From Roseovarius mucosus (lineage in GTDB: Bacteria; Pseudomonadota; Alphaproteobacteria; Rhodobacterales; Rhodobacteraceae), in contig NZ_CP020474.1 of NCBI RefSeq assembly GCF_002080415.1, positions 1,351,001-1,415,000 on the forward strand: DNA of 64,000 nucleotides. Reading direction: 5' to 3'. This document shows positions 47,657 to 56,098 of the stretch, piece by piece. The notes beneath the pieces were generated by a model, which was given only the letters and a program-made list of their open reading frames with translations, had not been told where the DNA came from and did not search any database. Within the stretch, counting starts at the first letter, position 1. Every line of letters starts with the position of its first letter. The position numbers and the translations under genes are program-made.

Positions 47657-49765
47657 TCACCGCGATATCCGGATACTCCTTATTTGCGCTACCGCCGGGA
47701 GGCAGGCTGGTTCGAGTTGCCCAGCAAATTCTTGAGAGCGAGATGCCCAAAGATTAAAATGAAGTTTCATTGGAAGATGGGGAACTGGTGTCGGATCCCA
47801 ACTACCGCGCCGGTGTATGATCCGTCCATCCACCGCCCACGTTATGCTGTCAGGCCTCCACTCGATCGAATATCGGTGGAAATCGTTGGAAGCGTCAAAT
47901 CCCAGTGGGATGCGGCATGGGGAGCCCCGGTAACCGTATGCCGCGTTGGTCCCCGCGTCGCCCGGATTGAAGAATACGTTGAGCAGCACGCTTGTCGTAT
48001 CGTTTCCCGTGATTTCAAAGTCTATCTCCTGTCTCGGACCGGCTCGATGTAGAAAGAAACCTGTCACGAGCCCCCCGCCTCTAGCCGCCTTGATGTCCGC
48101 CTCGAAGCGACCGTGCTGATGACTTGCATAACTTACAAGGGCCCCAGAACGATAGGGACGCGTGAGTTTCGGGTTCGGACAGGCCCGCAGCGTCAAGGTT
48201 GCGGCCCCAAGTTCTTGCTCGACGCACTGGTGCTCAAACGAAGCTAGATTTCCGGGAAAAGTCTCGTCTAAGGGACTAAAATCAGATAAATCTTGTCCGA
48301 TAGAGGAATCGACCAAAGGATAGATCTCCGTTAGTGCGCTCGACATGGGATCCGGTTCCGATGGCCAACCGGATGCCGGTCTCAGGGCCCAGGCAGAGCT
48401 GTCCGACAGCGGTGCGAGCCATTCCACGCTCTTTCTCGAATAAATCTTGTGGTCGCGATCGTCGCGAAAGAGCCTCCACTCAAAAGGGCGGGCGTCCGGA
48501 TAGGCTGCAATCGGCTGGGGAAGGCCAAGAAAATCGCACAGAATGGCCCAACGCGCGGAATCCGTTCCACCATCACAGAATTCGGCAACGTTCGATCGTG
48601 CTACGCCGCTGATATCAAACGGGCGCCGGTCGCTCCTGTCGATCAAGAATTTCAACTTCGTGTCTTCGGCGAGTTTCACCAGAAGCTGAGACTCGATCTT
48701 GGGGGCTACGAGTGCGTCAAAATCCGCGAGTATTGCCGATAGATCATCCACGCCAATCATCGCGTCACCCAAATCGAACACCCTAACGCGAAGCCCGAGC
48801 ATCGAAAGGGCCATCGCTACACTTTCCTTGGCTTCTCCACTACACCAAACAAGCAGCGGGCCAGCCGCAACTCTAGGTGGCGGGGCAACCTCATCTGCGT
48901 CGATTACCCCGGCTCGAGCGAGATAAGGAATAACGGAATAGCTGTTGTCCGATCCCCCATCGCGTCGCTGCAGGATTGCAGGTGAGGACAACGCTAACGT
49001 TCGTAGTTCATCGAAGCGTCGGTTCATCCACATGTCCACCGGTCCTTTGACCGGCATCGCAAGCAGGAGCTTTTGCGCTCCTTCTCGTGAAAGGACGTAT
49101 CCAGAAAGGAACCACAAGCCCCGCCCTGGCCGGAAAAGGTTTCGGCAGACATCCCGTCGCTCGGCCGTCCCATCGGCATTCTGGTAGGAGAAGTACAGCA
49201 GATCGGGTCCTTTCGAGTCCGGAAAGCGGCTCTGTGCAGCTATCCAGGCACGATCGATTAGTGCGCGCGCTCCCGGTCGGAACCAAATATCGTCCTCAAG
49301 GATTAAAACGTGTTCAGTTTCTCCGGTGGCGACTGCCTTCCAAACTTCTATGTGGGAGCGGGCAACCGCCACCTCCTGTCGCGTCATTGTCACGGGCTCG
49401 TTGACGCCGAAGAAATGTTCGAGAAGTTCGTTGGGTTGAACGTAGAGCTGATCGCCGAGTAAGTACTCGGGGTCGACATCTGCGGTCGACGCAACGTTTC
49501 GCCCGTCTCTCGCATCAACAGCAGGCTGTGTCTTGGTGATCGAGACCAGTGATATTCCCGATTCCGTTCTGAATCGGTTCAACTCTCGCAACGTGCGATG
49601 CAATCTTAACGGTTGTCGTTCGAGGTTAATTATAAATATCGCTCCGATCTGTCCGGGAGCGAGGCCAAAGGAACTAAACTTTCGGGCAGGGAGATGACTC
49701 AAAAGGGCATTAAGAACTCTGAATGCATTAGCCCGCAGCCAGCCAAATGTGTTCCGGAGGTTCAT
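47657..49765 (-). CDS. GT25-type glycosyltransferase fused to a GH16-type hydrolase domain
   Basis: A 702-aa, apparently cytosolic protein. Residues about 40-260 look like a family 25 glycosyltransferase (IFIINLERQPLRLHRTLREL; MTRQEVAVARSHIEVWKAV; catalytic-type LILEDDIWF with E157-D158-D159). Residues about 300-420 form a Rossmann-like segment I cannot name. Residues about 520-695 are a laminarinase/lichenase-type jelly roll with the GH16 catalytic signature EIDFE at 580-584 and YSIEWRPDSITWAVDGR. A transferase and a hydrolase in one chain is unusual. Last gene of a three-gene glycan operon, 25 bp after the GT32 gene. Confidence 0.75.
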   Translation of the reverse strand: MNLRNTFGWLRANAFRVLNALLSHLPARKFSSFGLAPGQIGAIFIINLERQPLRLHRTLRELNRFRTESGISLVSITKTQPAVDARDGRNVASTADVDPEYLLGDQLYVQPNELLEHFFGVNEPVTMTRQEVAVARSHIEVWKAVATGETEHVLILEDDIWFRPGARALIDRAWIAAQSRFPDSKGPDLLYFSYQNADGTAERRDVCRNLFRPGRGLWFLSGYVLSREGAQKLLLAMPVKGPVDMWMNRRFDELRTLALSSPAILQRRDGGSDNSYSVIPYLARAGVIDADEVAPPPRVAAGPLLVWCSGEAKESVAMALSMLGLRVRVFDLGDAMIGVDDLSAILADFDALVAPKIESQLLVKLAEDTKLKFLIDRSDRRPFDISGVARSNVAEFCDGGTDSARWAILCDFLGLPQPIAAYPDARPFEWRLFRDDRDHKIYSRKSVEWLAPLSDSSAWALRPASGWPSEPDPMSSALTEIYPLVDSSIGQDLSDFSPLDETFPGNLASFEHQCVEQELGAATLTLRACPNPKLTRPYRSGALVSYASHQHGRFEADIKAARGGGLVTGFFLHRAGPRQEIDFEITGNDTTSVLLNVFFNPGDAGTNAAYGYRGSPCRIPLGFDASNDFHRYSIEWRPDSITWAVDGRIIHRRGSWDPTPVPHLPMKLHFNLWASRSQEFAGQLEPACLPAVAQIRSIRISR

Positions 49766-49790
49766 GAATCTTCCTGCAAGTTAGGAGCGC

Positions 49791-50621
49791 TCAGCATCCA
49801 TAAACGTTCCGCCAATTCCGTTCGTCTTCCCTGTAGGAAAGCTGCCATCGCATCTCGGCAATAGAATCCCATCCCTTGAGGAATTCGAAATCTAACGGTT
49901 GGCCACATGACTGCAACCGCTTGGCGTGAGCCACAAGGGCGATGGTCAAGTTTCCTGGTCCAGTAGTGGATTGTATCTCTGGATCTGATTCGTCACCGAG
50001 AAGCTTGGCGGTAGCGCGATCCAATGCCAGCATCAGCATCGGATGCCGTGCTGGAGCAACGATGGGATCGTTATTTACGTAATAGACGCGGCCGTCGCTG
50101 CCGAGCTCCGGGTTCCAGATGTCGCCTGCGGCCATCATTCCGCCAGCGTTGATGTCGTAGCACAGCGGCTGAACTTTCAGCCGGTTGCCATCGAACAACT
50201 GGCTCCACCCCTCGCCGATCAATACGTCATCGGAGTCTACGTAGAGACCTCCCTCTTCGACAATGAAGCATAACCTCAGATAGTCGCTTCTCATTGCGGG
50301 ATGTGCGCAGCGCGCGAATGCATCTTGCTCCCTCTTCCCATACTTTCTCGCTATGTATTCTGCTGCGCTGACATCATCATGTAGGAAGAACTCAAAACCC
50401 TTTTCCGCCAACTGTTCCCAGCTCGCCATACATTCGCGCACGTCGGTGGGAAGATCGGATAGGTCGTGCCAGTATTGGAGGATTTTTCTAGGAATCGCGT
50501 TCTCACCTGAATCAAAATGCAAACGCTCTTCACCGATTATTCGTTCTGCCTGCTCAAGGATCAGCCTACGAACGAAAGTTGACCTCAGAGCCTCAACCTC
50601 AGCATTTGGTTTTTTGGTCAT
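49791..50621 (-). CDS. GT32-type glycosyltransferase (DXD motif)
   Basis: A 276-aa glycosyltransferase of the OCH1-like, sugar-binding-DXD class: IPRKILQYWHDLSDLP at the start of the domain, AMRSDYLRLCFIVEEGGLYVDSDD with the metal-binding DSDD at residues 129-132, and a C-terminal GPGNLTIAL. The sugar donor and acceptor cannot be told. I chose the ATG at 50621 (AGGCAAG upstream); an earlier ATG at 50744 would overlap the carbamoyltransferase gene by 17 bases. Middle gene of the glycan operon. Confidence 0.82.
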   Translation of the reverse strand: MTKKPNAEVEALRSTFVRRLILEQAERIIGEERLHFDSGENAIPRKILQYWHDLSDLPTDVRECMASWEQLAEKGFEFFLHDDVSAAEYIARKYGKREQDAFARCAHPAMRSDYLRLCFIVEEGGLYVDSDDVLIGEGWSQLFDGNRLKVQPLCYDINAGGMMAAGDIWNPELGSDGRVYYVNNDPIVAPARHPMLMLALDRATAKLLGDESDPEIQSTTGPGNLTIALVAHAKRLQSCGQPLDFEFLKGWDSIAEMRWQLSYREDERNWRNVYGC

Positions 50622-50727
50622 GGCATCACTTGCCTTTCCGAATGGCGGACGCAGACAAGGGGCGCCGTTTGCGAATGAGTCATCATTGGGGGGAATTAAG
50701 AATACGGTTGCGACATTGTTTCCGCTC

Positions 50728-52347
50728 TTAGCTACCCACCTCACCGGATGATTGAAGGAAATGCCTATAGGAATCAGAAATCTTTAGGAGGTAGGCTTTT
50801 CCATCGACCACGAATCCGTCGAGCCCATGCTCCTTCGCGTATGCGTCTAGGTCGGTCAGGTTGTTAATAAAGCCCTTCCCATTGAAGTTCAGTGACGTGT
50901 TGCACAAGACGCCAAAGCCAGTCAGTTCTTGGAAGGCGTTTAGGAGGTCGTACATAGGTGCATTTGAGGCTGGCGTCACCGTTTGAAGGCGAGCGGTTCC
51001 GTTCACATGCGTGACAGCGGCCAAGGTATCCGTTCTTGCGTAGTGCGTGTAAAGCATATGCGGACTGTCTGTGTCACAATCAAACCATCGCTCGGCTTCC
51101 TCCTTCGTGCATATTGGTGCAATCGGTCGGAATTGCTCGCGCTGCTTGATCTCGTTAAGCCTAACCCGCGTTTCCTCACGAAAAGGCTCAGCAAGTATTG
51201 AGCGGTTCCCAAGGGCCCTTGGTCCTATCTCATACTTCCCATGCGCCCATCCGAGTATGAGGCCGCTTTGGAGCAGCCGAGCTACAACACCCGGCTCACC
51301 GTCGAAGACGTCGTAATCGCCCAGCTCCACTGCACCCGCGTAACGGAAATTCAAGCCAGAATAGACATCCCAGTCGATTTTTGCGTTACCAGTATATCGA
51401 AATTGTGCATCGATTGCAGTGCCAATGGCGACACCTGAATCATTGGCGACCGGAGGAACGAATACGTAGGAAAATATACCGCACTTTTCCCACTTGCTGT
51501 TCCAGTCGCAGTTGAGCCCGCAGCCACCTGCGATGATCAAAGGCCTTCCCCTTTCAAGGTTTTTCTCCGCGAAATTATGAAAACGGGAGAAAATGGCATC
51601 GCTAAAAATACCGGCGAAATTCCTAAATTCAGTGTCGTTCAGCCCAATGTTTAGATGTGGAACTTCGGGAAGCTTCTCGAAATCGGCCAGCTTGCAGTAG
51701 GGGCCGTCAAGGAGGTGGGAAATCAGCTGTTGCTCAATTGCGGTCGGTGCAGCTCTAGTCGAGAAAGAGGCAAGTGCCATTAGCTTGCCTGCATCAGAGC
51801 TACGCGGATACGGACCGTCTTTCGGGAAGGTGGGGTCTGCCAACCCATATGCCAGACCATATCTGTTCCCCGGCTGGGTCATGACATCAGCCACGAGAGT
51901 GATATTCAAGCGTTGGTCGATCTCGTAGAAAGAGCCCATCTCGCCCTCCCAAACCAGGGCGTAGCACTTGGTTCCCATAGGCAGCTCCGACATGCCGTAC
52001 GCGCAAAGAATGTGAGCACGTTCGTGAGACGACGAGAAATAATCTGTCTTCCCGCTGAACAGGCGACCAGCGTCCATTATAGCGTCTTCGAGCCGAGTAC
52101 CGCGGTATCCCCCGTTCCGATGTGAGCCGAACCGATACTCGTGATGATCTAGCGGCCACCACCCGCTCATGCACAGGACTTCTGGCACCTTGTCGAGATT
52201 GGTAGTTGCGTCCAACAGTTCGGGGACAGTGAGATATGAGTAGCGATATCCCGAGTCCTTTTCAGCCTCAACAGAAAAGACGAGTCGCCCATTCCTGATC
52301 AGGCAGACGGCACCATCATGTCCCGGATTGTAGGAAAGTATGTCCAT
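50728..52347 (-). CDS. carbamoyltransferase (NodU/CmcH family)
   Basis: A 539-aa O-carbamoyltransferase that uses carbamoyl phosphate and ATP to decorate a sugar or natural product. The N-terminal Kae1-like half opens MDILSYNPGHDGAVCLIRNG; SSHERAHILCAYGMS carries the metal-binding histidine region; the C-terminal half has the diagnostic GWAHGKYEIGPRALGNRSIL and REQFRPIAPICTKEEAERWF blocks plus GVLCNTSLNFNGKG. First gene of the minus-strand glycan operon. Confidence 0.92.
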   Translation of the reverse strand: MDILSYNPGHDGAVCLIRNGRLVFSVEAEKDSGYRYSYLTVPELLDATTNLDKVPEVLCMSGWWPLDHHEYRFGSHRNGGYRGTRLEDAIMDAGRLFSGKTDYFSSSHERAHILCAYGMSELPMGTKCYALVWEGEMGSFYEIDQRLNITLVADVMTQPGNRYGLAYGLADPTFPKDGPYPRSSDAGKLMALASFSTRAAPTAIEQQLISHLLDGPYCKLADFEKLPEVPHLNIGLNDTEFRNFAGIFSDAIFSRFHNFAEKNLERGRPLIIAGGCGLNCDWNSKWEKCGIFSYVFVPPVANDSGVAIGTAIDAQFRYTGNAKIDWDVYSGLNFRYAGAVELGDYDVFDGEPGVVARLLQSGLILGWAHGKYEIGPRALGNRSILAEPFREETRVRLNEIKQREQFRPIAPICTKEEAERWFDCDTDSPHMLYTHYARTDTLAAVTHVNGTARLQTVTPASNAPMYDLLNAFQELTGFGVLCNTSLNFNGKGFINNLTDLDAYAKEHGLDGFVVDGKAYLLKISDSYRHFLQSSGEVGS

Positions 52348-52908
52348 TACTTAATGCTTTCGTGATCGTCCGGGGATAGCTTGATGGTTTCAGGCACATC
52401 CATGCGACATGGTCGAGTGGAAGAGATCAAATATTCAACACGTTGTACACTTTGAGAACGGCAAGAAAAAGAGGCCGCGGATCAATTTTCTTGTTTATAA
52501 TCAAAATTCTGGATGCTCTGTGCAAGCGTTGTCGTAAGTCCAGTTTGTGCCAGCAGCCCGACCTCTGGCTATGGCCACAAGATGAGCCGCAATCGTGTCC
52601 AGATACTGTATATTGCCGCGACCCTATTCCTCGCCGCCGTCATTCCGCTTACCGCCTCCGTGTCGACCACCCTTAGTCTGGCGGCATAGCCTAGGCGAAT
52701 GTCGGGTGTCGCTATGTACTCAAATGAAAGTGCGCCTGCGGCAAACGGCTGCTTTCCGCCCTGCGTGTCGATGCCCCGATACATGCTGCACCCTGCATGT
52801 GGGTCCGCACTGGGGTTGAGTGCCGTCATCTGACAGTTCCACTCGGACTACTTGCCTCCTGAGCTCAAGCCCGCCTTCGCGCAGGCATCTTGTGTCAGCT
52901 GCAGCGCA
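52348..52908. other. 561-bp region without a supported gene
   Basis: Lies between the glycan operon and the XRE regulator. Open frames here are short, lack ribosome-binding sites and look like nothing known (for example a minus-strand frame at 52569-52829). It includes the glycan operon promoter region and probably a junction between two separately acquired blocks. Confidence 0.5.
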
Positions 52909-53127
52909 CTAGGCGTCGCCGTTCGGCGCGATCAGGTCAACGGGCTTGACACCAAGCGCCTCGGCGAGGTCGTGCAGGGTGATGACCGTCGGGTTGCGGC
53001 GTCCGTTCTCCAGCCCGCTGAGATACTGCTGGCTGATGCCTGACCGTTCAGCGACCTGTTCCTGCGTCAGGCCCTTCTGGTTGCGCAATCGTGCAAAATT
53101 TCGGCCGACGAGCTCTCTCATATCCAT
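52909..53127 (-). CDS. XRE-family helix-turn-helix regulator
   Basis: A 72-aa single-domain DNA-binding protein: FARLRNQKGLTQEQVAERSG, then ISQQYLSGLENGRRNPTVIT and LHDLAEALGVKP form the five-helix Cro/CI-type fold. Such small regulators often repress their own promoter. The start codon lies inside a 17-bp palindrome. The ATG at 53121 is an alternative start two residues later. It sits at the edge of the mobile block. Confidence 0.88.
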   Translation of the reverse strand: MDMRELVGRNFARLRNQKGLTQEQVAERSGISQQYLSGLENGRRNPTVITLHDLAEALGVKPVDLIAPNGDA

Positions 53128-53140
53128 CTGTCACAGATGG
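53124..53140. promoter_or_regulatory. 17-bp palindrome over the XRE regulator start
   Basis: CCATCTGT-C-ACAGATGG is a perfect 8-bp inverted repeat about one central base. It contains the proposed ATG of the XRE gene, and TATAAT on the minus strand lies just upstream (53151-53156). Position and symmetry suggest an autoregulatory operator. Confidence 0.6.
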
Positions 53141-53157
53141 CAGTTTACATATTATAA

Positions 53158-53589
53158 GTTTATCAACTATATTATGTATATCGGCGGGCGGATAGATGTC
53201 CGCTTGCAGAGAAAAGCAAAGTTATCCGTTCAAGAGTTCAGGAGTGCATCAAATTCAACAAGCAATACCAAGCGAAAAGCTCCAGCAAAAATAGACTCGC
53301 GCCCGATGGCGCAGATCACATCACCCCCAAATTCAATTTCCCGTCAGACGCGACGACGCTCAACCCGCCCATATCCCTGCCATCCGAATGGCCACGGCTC
53401 TCACCTCGCCAGCGCGAGGTCTTGTTTTGGGCCGCTCATGGAAAATCCGCATGGGAAACCGCTCAAATACTCGGCCTCACTGAGACAACCGTTAAGACCT
53501 ATATCGCCAATGCTTGTAAAAAGCTGGACGCACAGAACAAAGTCCATGCGGTGGCCATTTGCATGAACCGTAGGCTGTTCACTCTCTGA
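53158..53589 (+). pseudogene. LuxR-type helix-turn-helix fragment without a start codon
   Basis: The frame open from 53158 to the TGA at 53587-53589 ends in a clear LuxR-type DNA-binding domain from about 53398: LSPRQREVLFWAAHGKSAWE, then TAQILGLTETTVKTYIANAC and KKLDAQNKVHAVAICMN. There is no ATG, GTG or TTG in this frame before the domain, and the roughly 75 upstream codons do not look like an autoinducer-binding domain. It is probably the surviving C terminus of a luxR gene broken by insertion or frameshift; use of a rare start codon cannot be excluded. Confidence 0.7.
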
Positions 53590-53617
53590 CAGACCATGCT
53601 CTTGCCGGTTGGAAAAT

Positions 53618-53806
53618 TCATTCCGCGTCTGGTGTTTCCCCGCCCACTTTCGACAGGTAACCCTTTTCCCGCAAATGGTCAGTTAGCAACTTCTCTACCA
53701 AGGAAGTCAGCGAACGCTGATCTTCCGAGGCCGCTCGCTCTGCCGCCTCTTTCAATTCTGGCCGTATGCGCAAGTTGACCTGCGCAGTCTTGATTCTCTT
53801 ATTCAT
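53618..53806 (-). CDS. ribbon-helix-helix-like DNA-binding protein
   Basis: A 62-aa protein with the pattern of an Arc/MetJ-type ribbon-helix-helix: a short beta strand (QVNLRIRPE), then two helices (LKEAAERAASEDQ and SLTSLVEKLLTDHLREKG). Such proteins bind operators as dimers and often act as antitoxins or element repressors; no toxin gene is beside it. The ATG at 53806 is chosen because upstream codons cover direct repeats and promoter-like sequence. Divergent from the operon starting at 53941. Confidence 0.75.
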   Translation of the reverse strand: MNKRIKTAQVNLRIRPELKEAAERAASEDQRSLTSLVEKLLTDHLREKGYLSKVGGETPDAE

Positions 53807-53852
53807 GTATAGACACTGTCTTGACACCTTTGATGTATAGACATAGTATAGA
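53806..53852. promoter_or_regulatory. direct repeats in the divergent promoter of the element operon
   Basis: TGTATAGACA occurs at 53806-53815 and again at 53834-53843 (28 bases apart), with a further partial copy AGTATAGA at 53845-53852. The repeats lie between the ribbon-helix-helix gene and the divergent operon and fit an operator for that protein. Confidence 0.55.
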
Positions 53853-53940
53853 ACCTGCGACACAAACACAACGGGCCGAAACGGTGCTGAAGACACCTTT
53901 CCGGCCCTAACCGAAGCCCGATCTATTGAGGAGATCGCAC

Positions 53941-54429
53941 ATGGCTAATGCCGTTTCTAACATGCTGCCTGATGGGCAGAAAGACCTTACCCGCCGCGCT
54001 GTGCTGCGCGGGCTGTCCTATTCCACCGCTGCGGTCACCGGCCCGATGCCGGCGTTCGCGGCAGCCTTGGCCGATGACACCCCAGTCCTGCCGGGTGCCG
54101 AACATCTCAACCACCCGATCCTTTCCCTCCCCTTCGTGCGTGACGTGACGACAGAGGAACGCGCGTCAGGGGCTGCACCGCGCTGTTTCTGGCAGGTTGC
54201 CCCGACCGGCGACTACGGCGCTGATTGTGCCACCGGTGCCCGCTATGCAGCGGCCGCGTTGGACTACATGGTAGCAGAGAACACGGCTCAAATCCTGCAA
54301 TGGGCCGTCTTCGACATGATGGCGATGTGCCGCCCTCGTTCCGGCATCGAAGTCGGCTTCCTGTCGACCTTCGGGCGGATCGCAACACGGGCACATGCAG
54401 CCCATCTGCGCGAAGGAGGCCTAGCATGA
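53941..54429 (+). CDS. Tat-signal-like protein of the element operon, function unknown
   Basis: A 162-aa protein. Near the N terminus DLTRRAVLRGLSYSTAAVTG looks like a twin-arginine signal, followed by MPAFAAALAD as a possible cleavage region, so it may be exported. The remainder has no family I recognise; a C-terminal region FDMMAMCRPRSGIEVGFLST is followed by an alanine/histidine-rich end. GAGGAGA precedes the ATG. Its stop overlaps the next start by four bases, and it heads an operon read away from the ribbon-helix-helix gene. Confidence 0.7.
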   Translation: MANAVSNMLPDGQKDLTRRAVLRGLSYSTAAVTGPMPAFAAALADDTPVLPGAEHLNHPILSLPFVRDVTTEERASGAAPRCFWQVAPTGDYGADCATGARYAAAALDYMVAENTAQILQWAVFDMMAMCRPRSGIEVGFLSTFGRIATRAHAAHLREGGLA

Positions 54430-54968
54430 CCATTTTCACTCCTTTGACCGCCGCGACAAACGCAGACCGCTTGGAACCGTCGCATGACACAGTGTATTCC
54501 ATCGCCTTCGCAGCACTTTTGCCCAGCCTCGCGGATTTCATCGAGGCGGAGCGGGATCTTGATGATATCTGTCACAGCTACGACCCGGCGTATGGGGTCT
54601 GGCACCGCGATGCGCAGGTCGCGCGGATGAGACTGGATAGCACGCTTCGGCACGTCCACGGGTTGCGCGTCGAGCGTCCCGAGGATCAGCCGTTGCGCCG
54701 GATGGCATTGCTTGCGGACGCCATGCTGAAGGACGGTGCCCCGGAACGCCCGCAGTATTTGCATCGGCAGATGAAGCTGGTGTTTTTCCGGCAGTTTCAG
54801 GTTCAGGGCTTCGGCCCCACGGCACATTCCCGCAACGCGATGTTGATTCAGGCACGGCATCTGATCGACGCCATGATGCGCTTGCCGCTCTTCGATTACA
54901 GCCCAGACTGCGCCATCGCGCCGGACGCATCGGCGCCCGCCGACGATCTGTCGCCCGCCTTTTTCTAG
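54426..54968 (+). CDS. hypothetical protein of the element operon
   Basis: A 180-aa soluble, mostly helical protein that I do not recognise. It begins MTIFTPLTAATNADRLEPSH and has an aromatic-rich middle (KLVFFRQFQVQGFGPTAHSR) and an acidic, proline/alanine-rich end. The start at 54426 overlaps the previous stop (ATGA), so it is translated together with the Tat-signal-like protein; a longer frame back to 54225 is not needed. Confidence 0.65.
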   Translation: MTIFTPLTAATNADRLEPSHDTVYSIAFAALLPSLADFIEAERDLDDICHSYDPAYGVWHRDAQVARMRLDSTLRHVHGLRVERPEDQPLRRMALLADAMLKDGAPERPQYLHRQMKLVFFRQFQVQGFGPTAHSRNAMLIQARHLIDAMMRLPLFDYSPDCAIAPDASAPADDLSPAFF

Positions 54969-55057
54969 GCAGCCCCACCGCAACCATCAGCAAAGACGCA
55001 CCCGGCCTCTGGATCGGGATGTGTCGGCGCGCCTCTTCCCCAATGAAGGACGTTCTC

Positions 55058-56002
55058 ATGAACACGCAAATCATTTCTCCAACCACGCTGATCATCGACG
55101 CTATCCCGCATCCCGTTTTCCACGGTGCCATTCTGCCCAAATGGGCGGCAGCAGCAGAGGCCAAGGGCTTCGACATCGTCGGACGCATCATCGACCGCCT
55201 GCATCTGGCGCTGCGCTGCCGCCGTTGCGGGGCCACACAGAAGGTGCGGCTCTTCACGCTGATGTCGGCGCAACCGCTCTGTCAGTCGTGCCTTCTGGCA
55301 GACTGGCGCAAGGATGCAAACGCCGCGGGTCTCACATTTTTGCGGCGCGACCCCGCGCATCGCCATTATGCGTTTTACCTGGCGCCCTGTGGCCATCAGG
55401 TCCGTCGCCAGTTCGAACTGGTCAAGCGGATGGCTGCAGGCGTCGTGAGCGTCCGTTGCGAGACCTGCCACGCCGCAACTGAGGCGGAGGAAGCCGAAGC
55501 CCGCGGCTGGCACCTGACCTCGGCGGATCCTTCGGGCAATCCGAACTACCGGATTTACACGCACACAGCCTGTGGTCACGACCAGCGGATCGCGCGCGCG
55601 AACATGCAAAGCGGGCGGTTTTCCTGCGGCGGTTGTGGCAAGGACTGGCCCGGTGCAGCCAGCTATGTCTACGCCATGGGTTTCACGCTCGCGTCTGGCC
55701 GGGAGGTCGTGAAGCTCGGCTTCTCTCGCGACCCTGAGAGCCGCCTGACCTATCAGCTTCGGCGCGACAACGAGATGCCCTGCCAGATCCTGCGGGTCGT
55801 GCCGATGGCCACCGGCCATGCCGCGCTTTGCGCCGAGAAGGCCATGCACAGGGAATTGAAACAGGCACATCCCGCTGCAGCCCTCGATCCTGCAGCGTGG
55901 CAAGGGCAGATCCGGGTCAAGACGGAGATCTATGATGGATCTCTGACGCCGGTGATCCTCGGCCTGCTCGATGATCTTGAGGCCAGTGCAACCGCCGCCT
56001 GA
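55058..56002 (+). CDS. zinc-ribbon protein with GIY-YIG-like (T5orf172) domain
   Basis: A 314-aa protein with four CxxC pairs, C54/C57, C75/C78, C134/C137 and C190/C193, which suggests two zinc ribbons, followed by a GIY-YIG-superfamily domain of the T5orf172/Mug113 kind at about 202-285: SYVYAMGFTLASGREVVKLG then FSRDPESRLTYQLRRDN, with a late glutamate in LCAEKAMHREL. Such domains are single-strand or nicking nucleases in phages and mobile elements. AAGGA lies eight bases before the ATG at 55058. Confidence 0.72.
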   Translation: MNTQIISPTTLIIDAIPHPVFHGAILPKWAAAAEAKGFDIVGRIIDRLHLALRCRRCGATQKVRLFTLMSAQPLCQSCLLADWRKDANAAGLTFLRRDPAHRHYAFYLAPCGHQVRRQFELVKRMAAGVVSVRCETCHAATEAEEAEARGWHLTSADPSGNPNYRIYTHTACGHDQRIARANMQSGRFSCGGCGKDWPGAASYVYAMGFTLASGREVVKLGFSRDPESRLTYQLRRDNEMPCQILRVVPMATGHAALCAEKAMHRELKQAHPAAALDPAAWQGQIRVKTEIYDGSLTPVILGLLDDLEASATAA

Positions 56003-56098
56003 AGCGGGCCTCTCTTTCCAACAAGCCCATCTAGCTCCGGGTCACGCGCCCGGAGACAGATGGGCTTTGCCGCCGCATTAAAAACAGGGAGCTGCGCC

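Noticed and set aside
47469..47750. 93-codon minus-strand frame with a hydrophobic C terminus
   Set aside because: Overlaps the end of the glycosyltransferase-hydrolase gene in another frame, with no ribosome-binding site or recognisable family.
52569..52829. 86-codon minus-strand frame in the gap before the XRE regulator
   Set aside because: No ribosome-binding site, no motif, and composition not clearly coding.
52946..53566. 206-codon plus-strand frame antisense to the XRE gene and across the LuxR-type fragment
   Set aside because: The frame conflicts with both the XRE protein and the LuxR-type helix-turn-helix, which are recognisable, and its translation is serine/arginine-rich noise.
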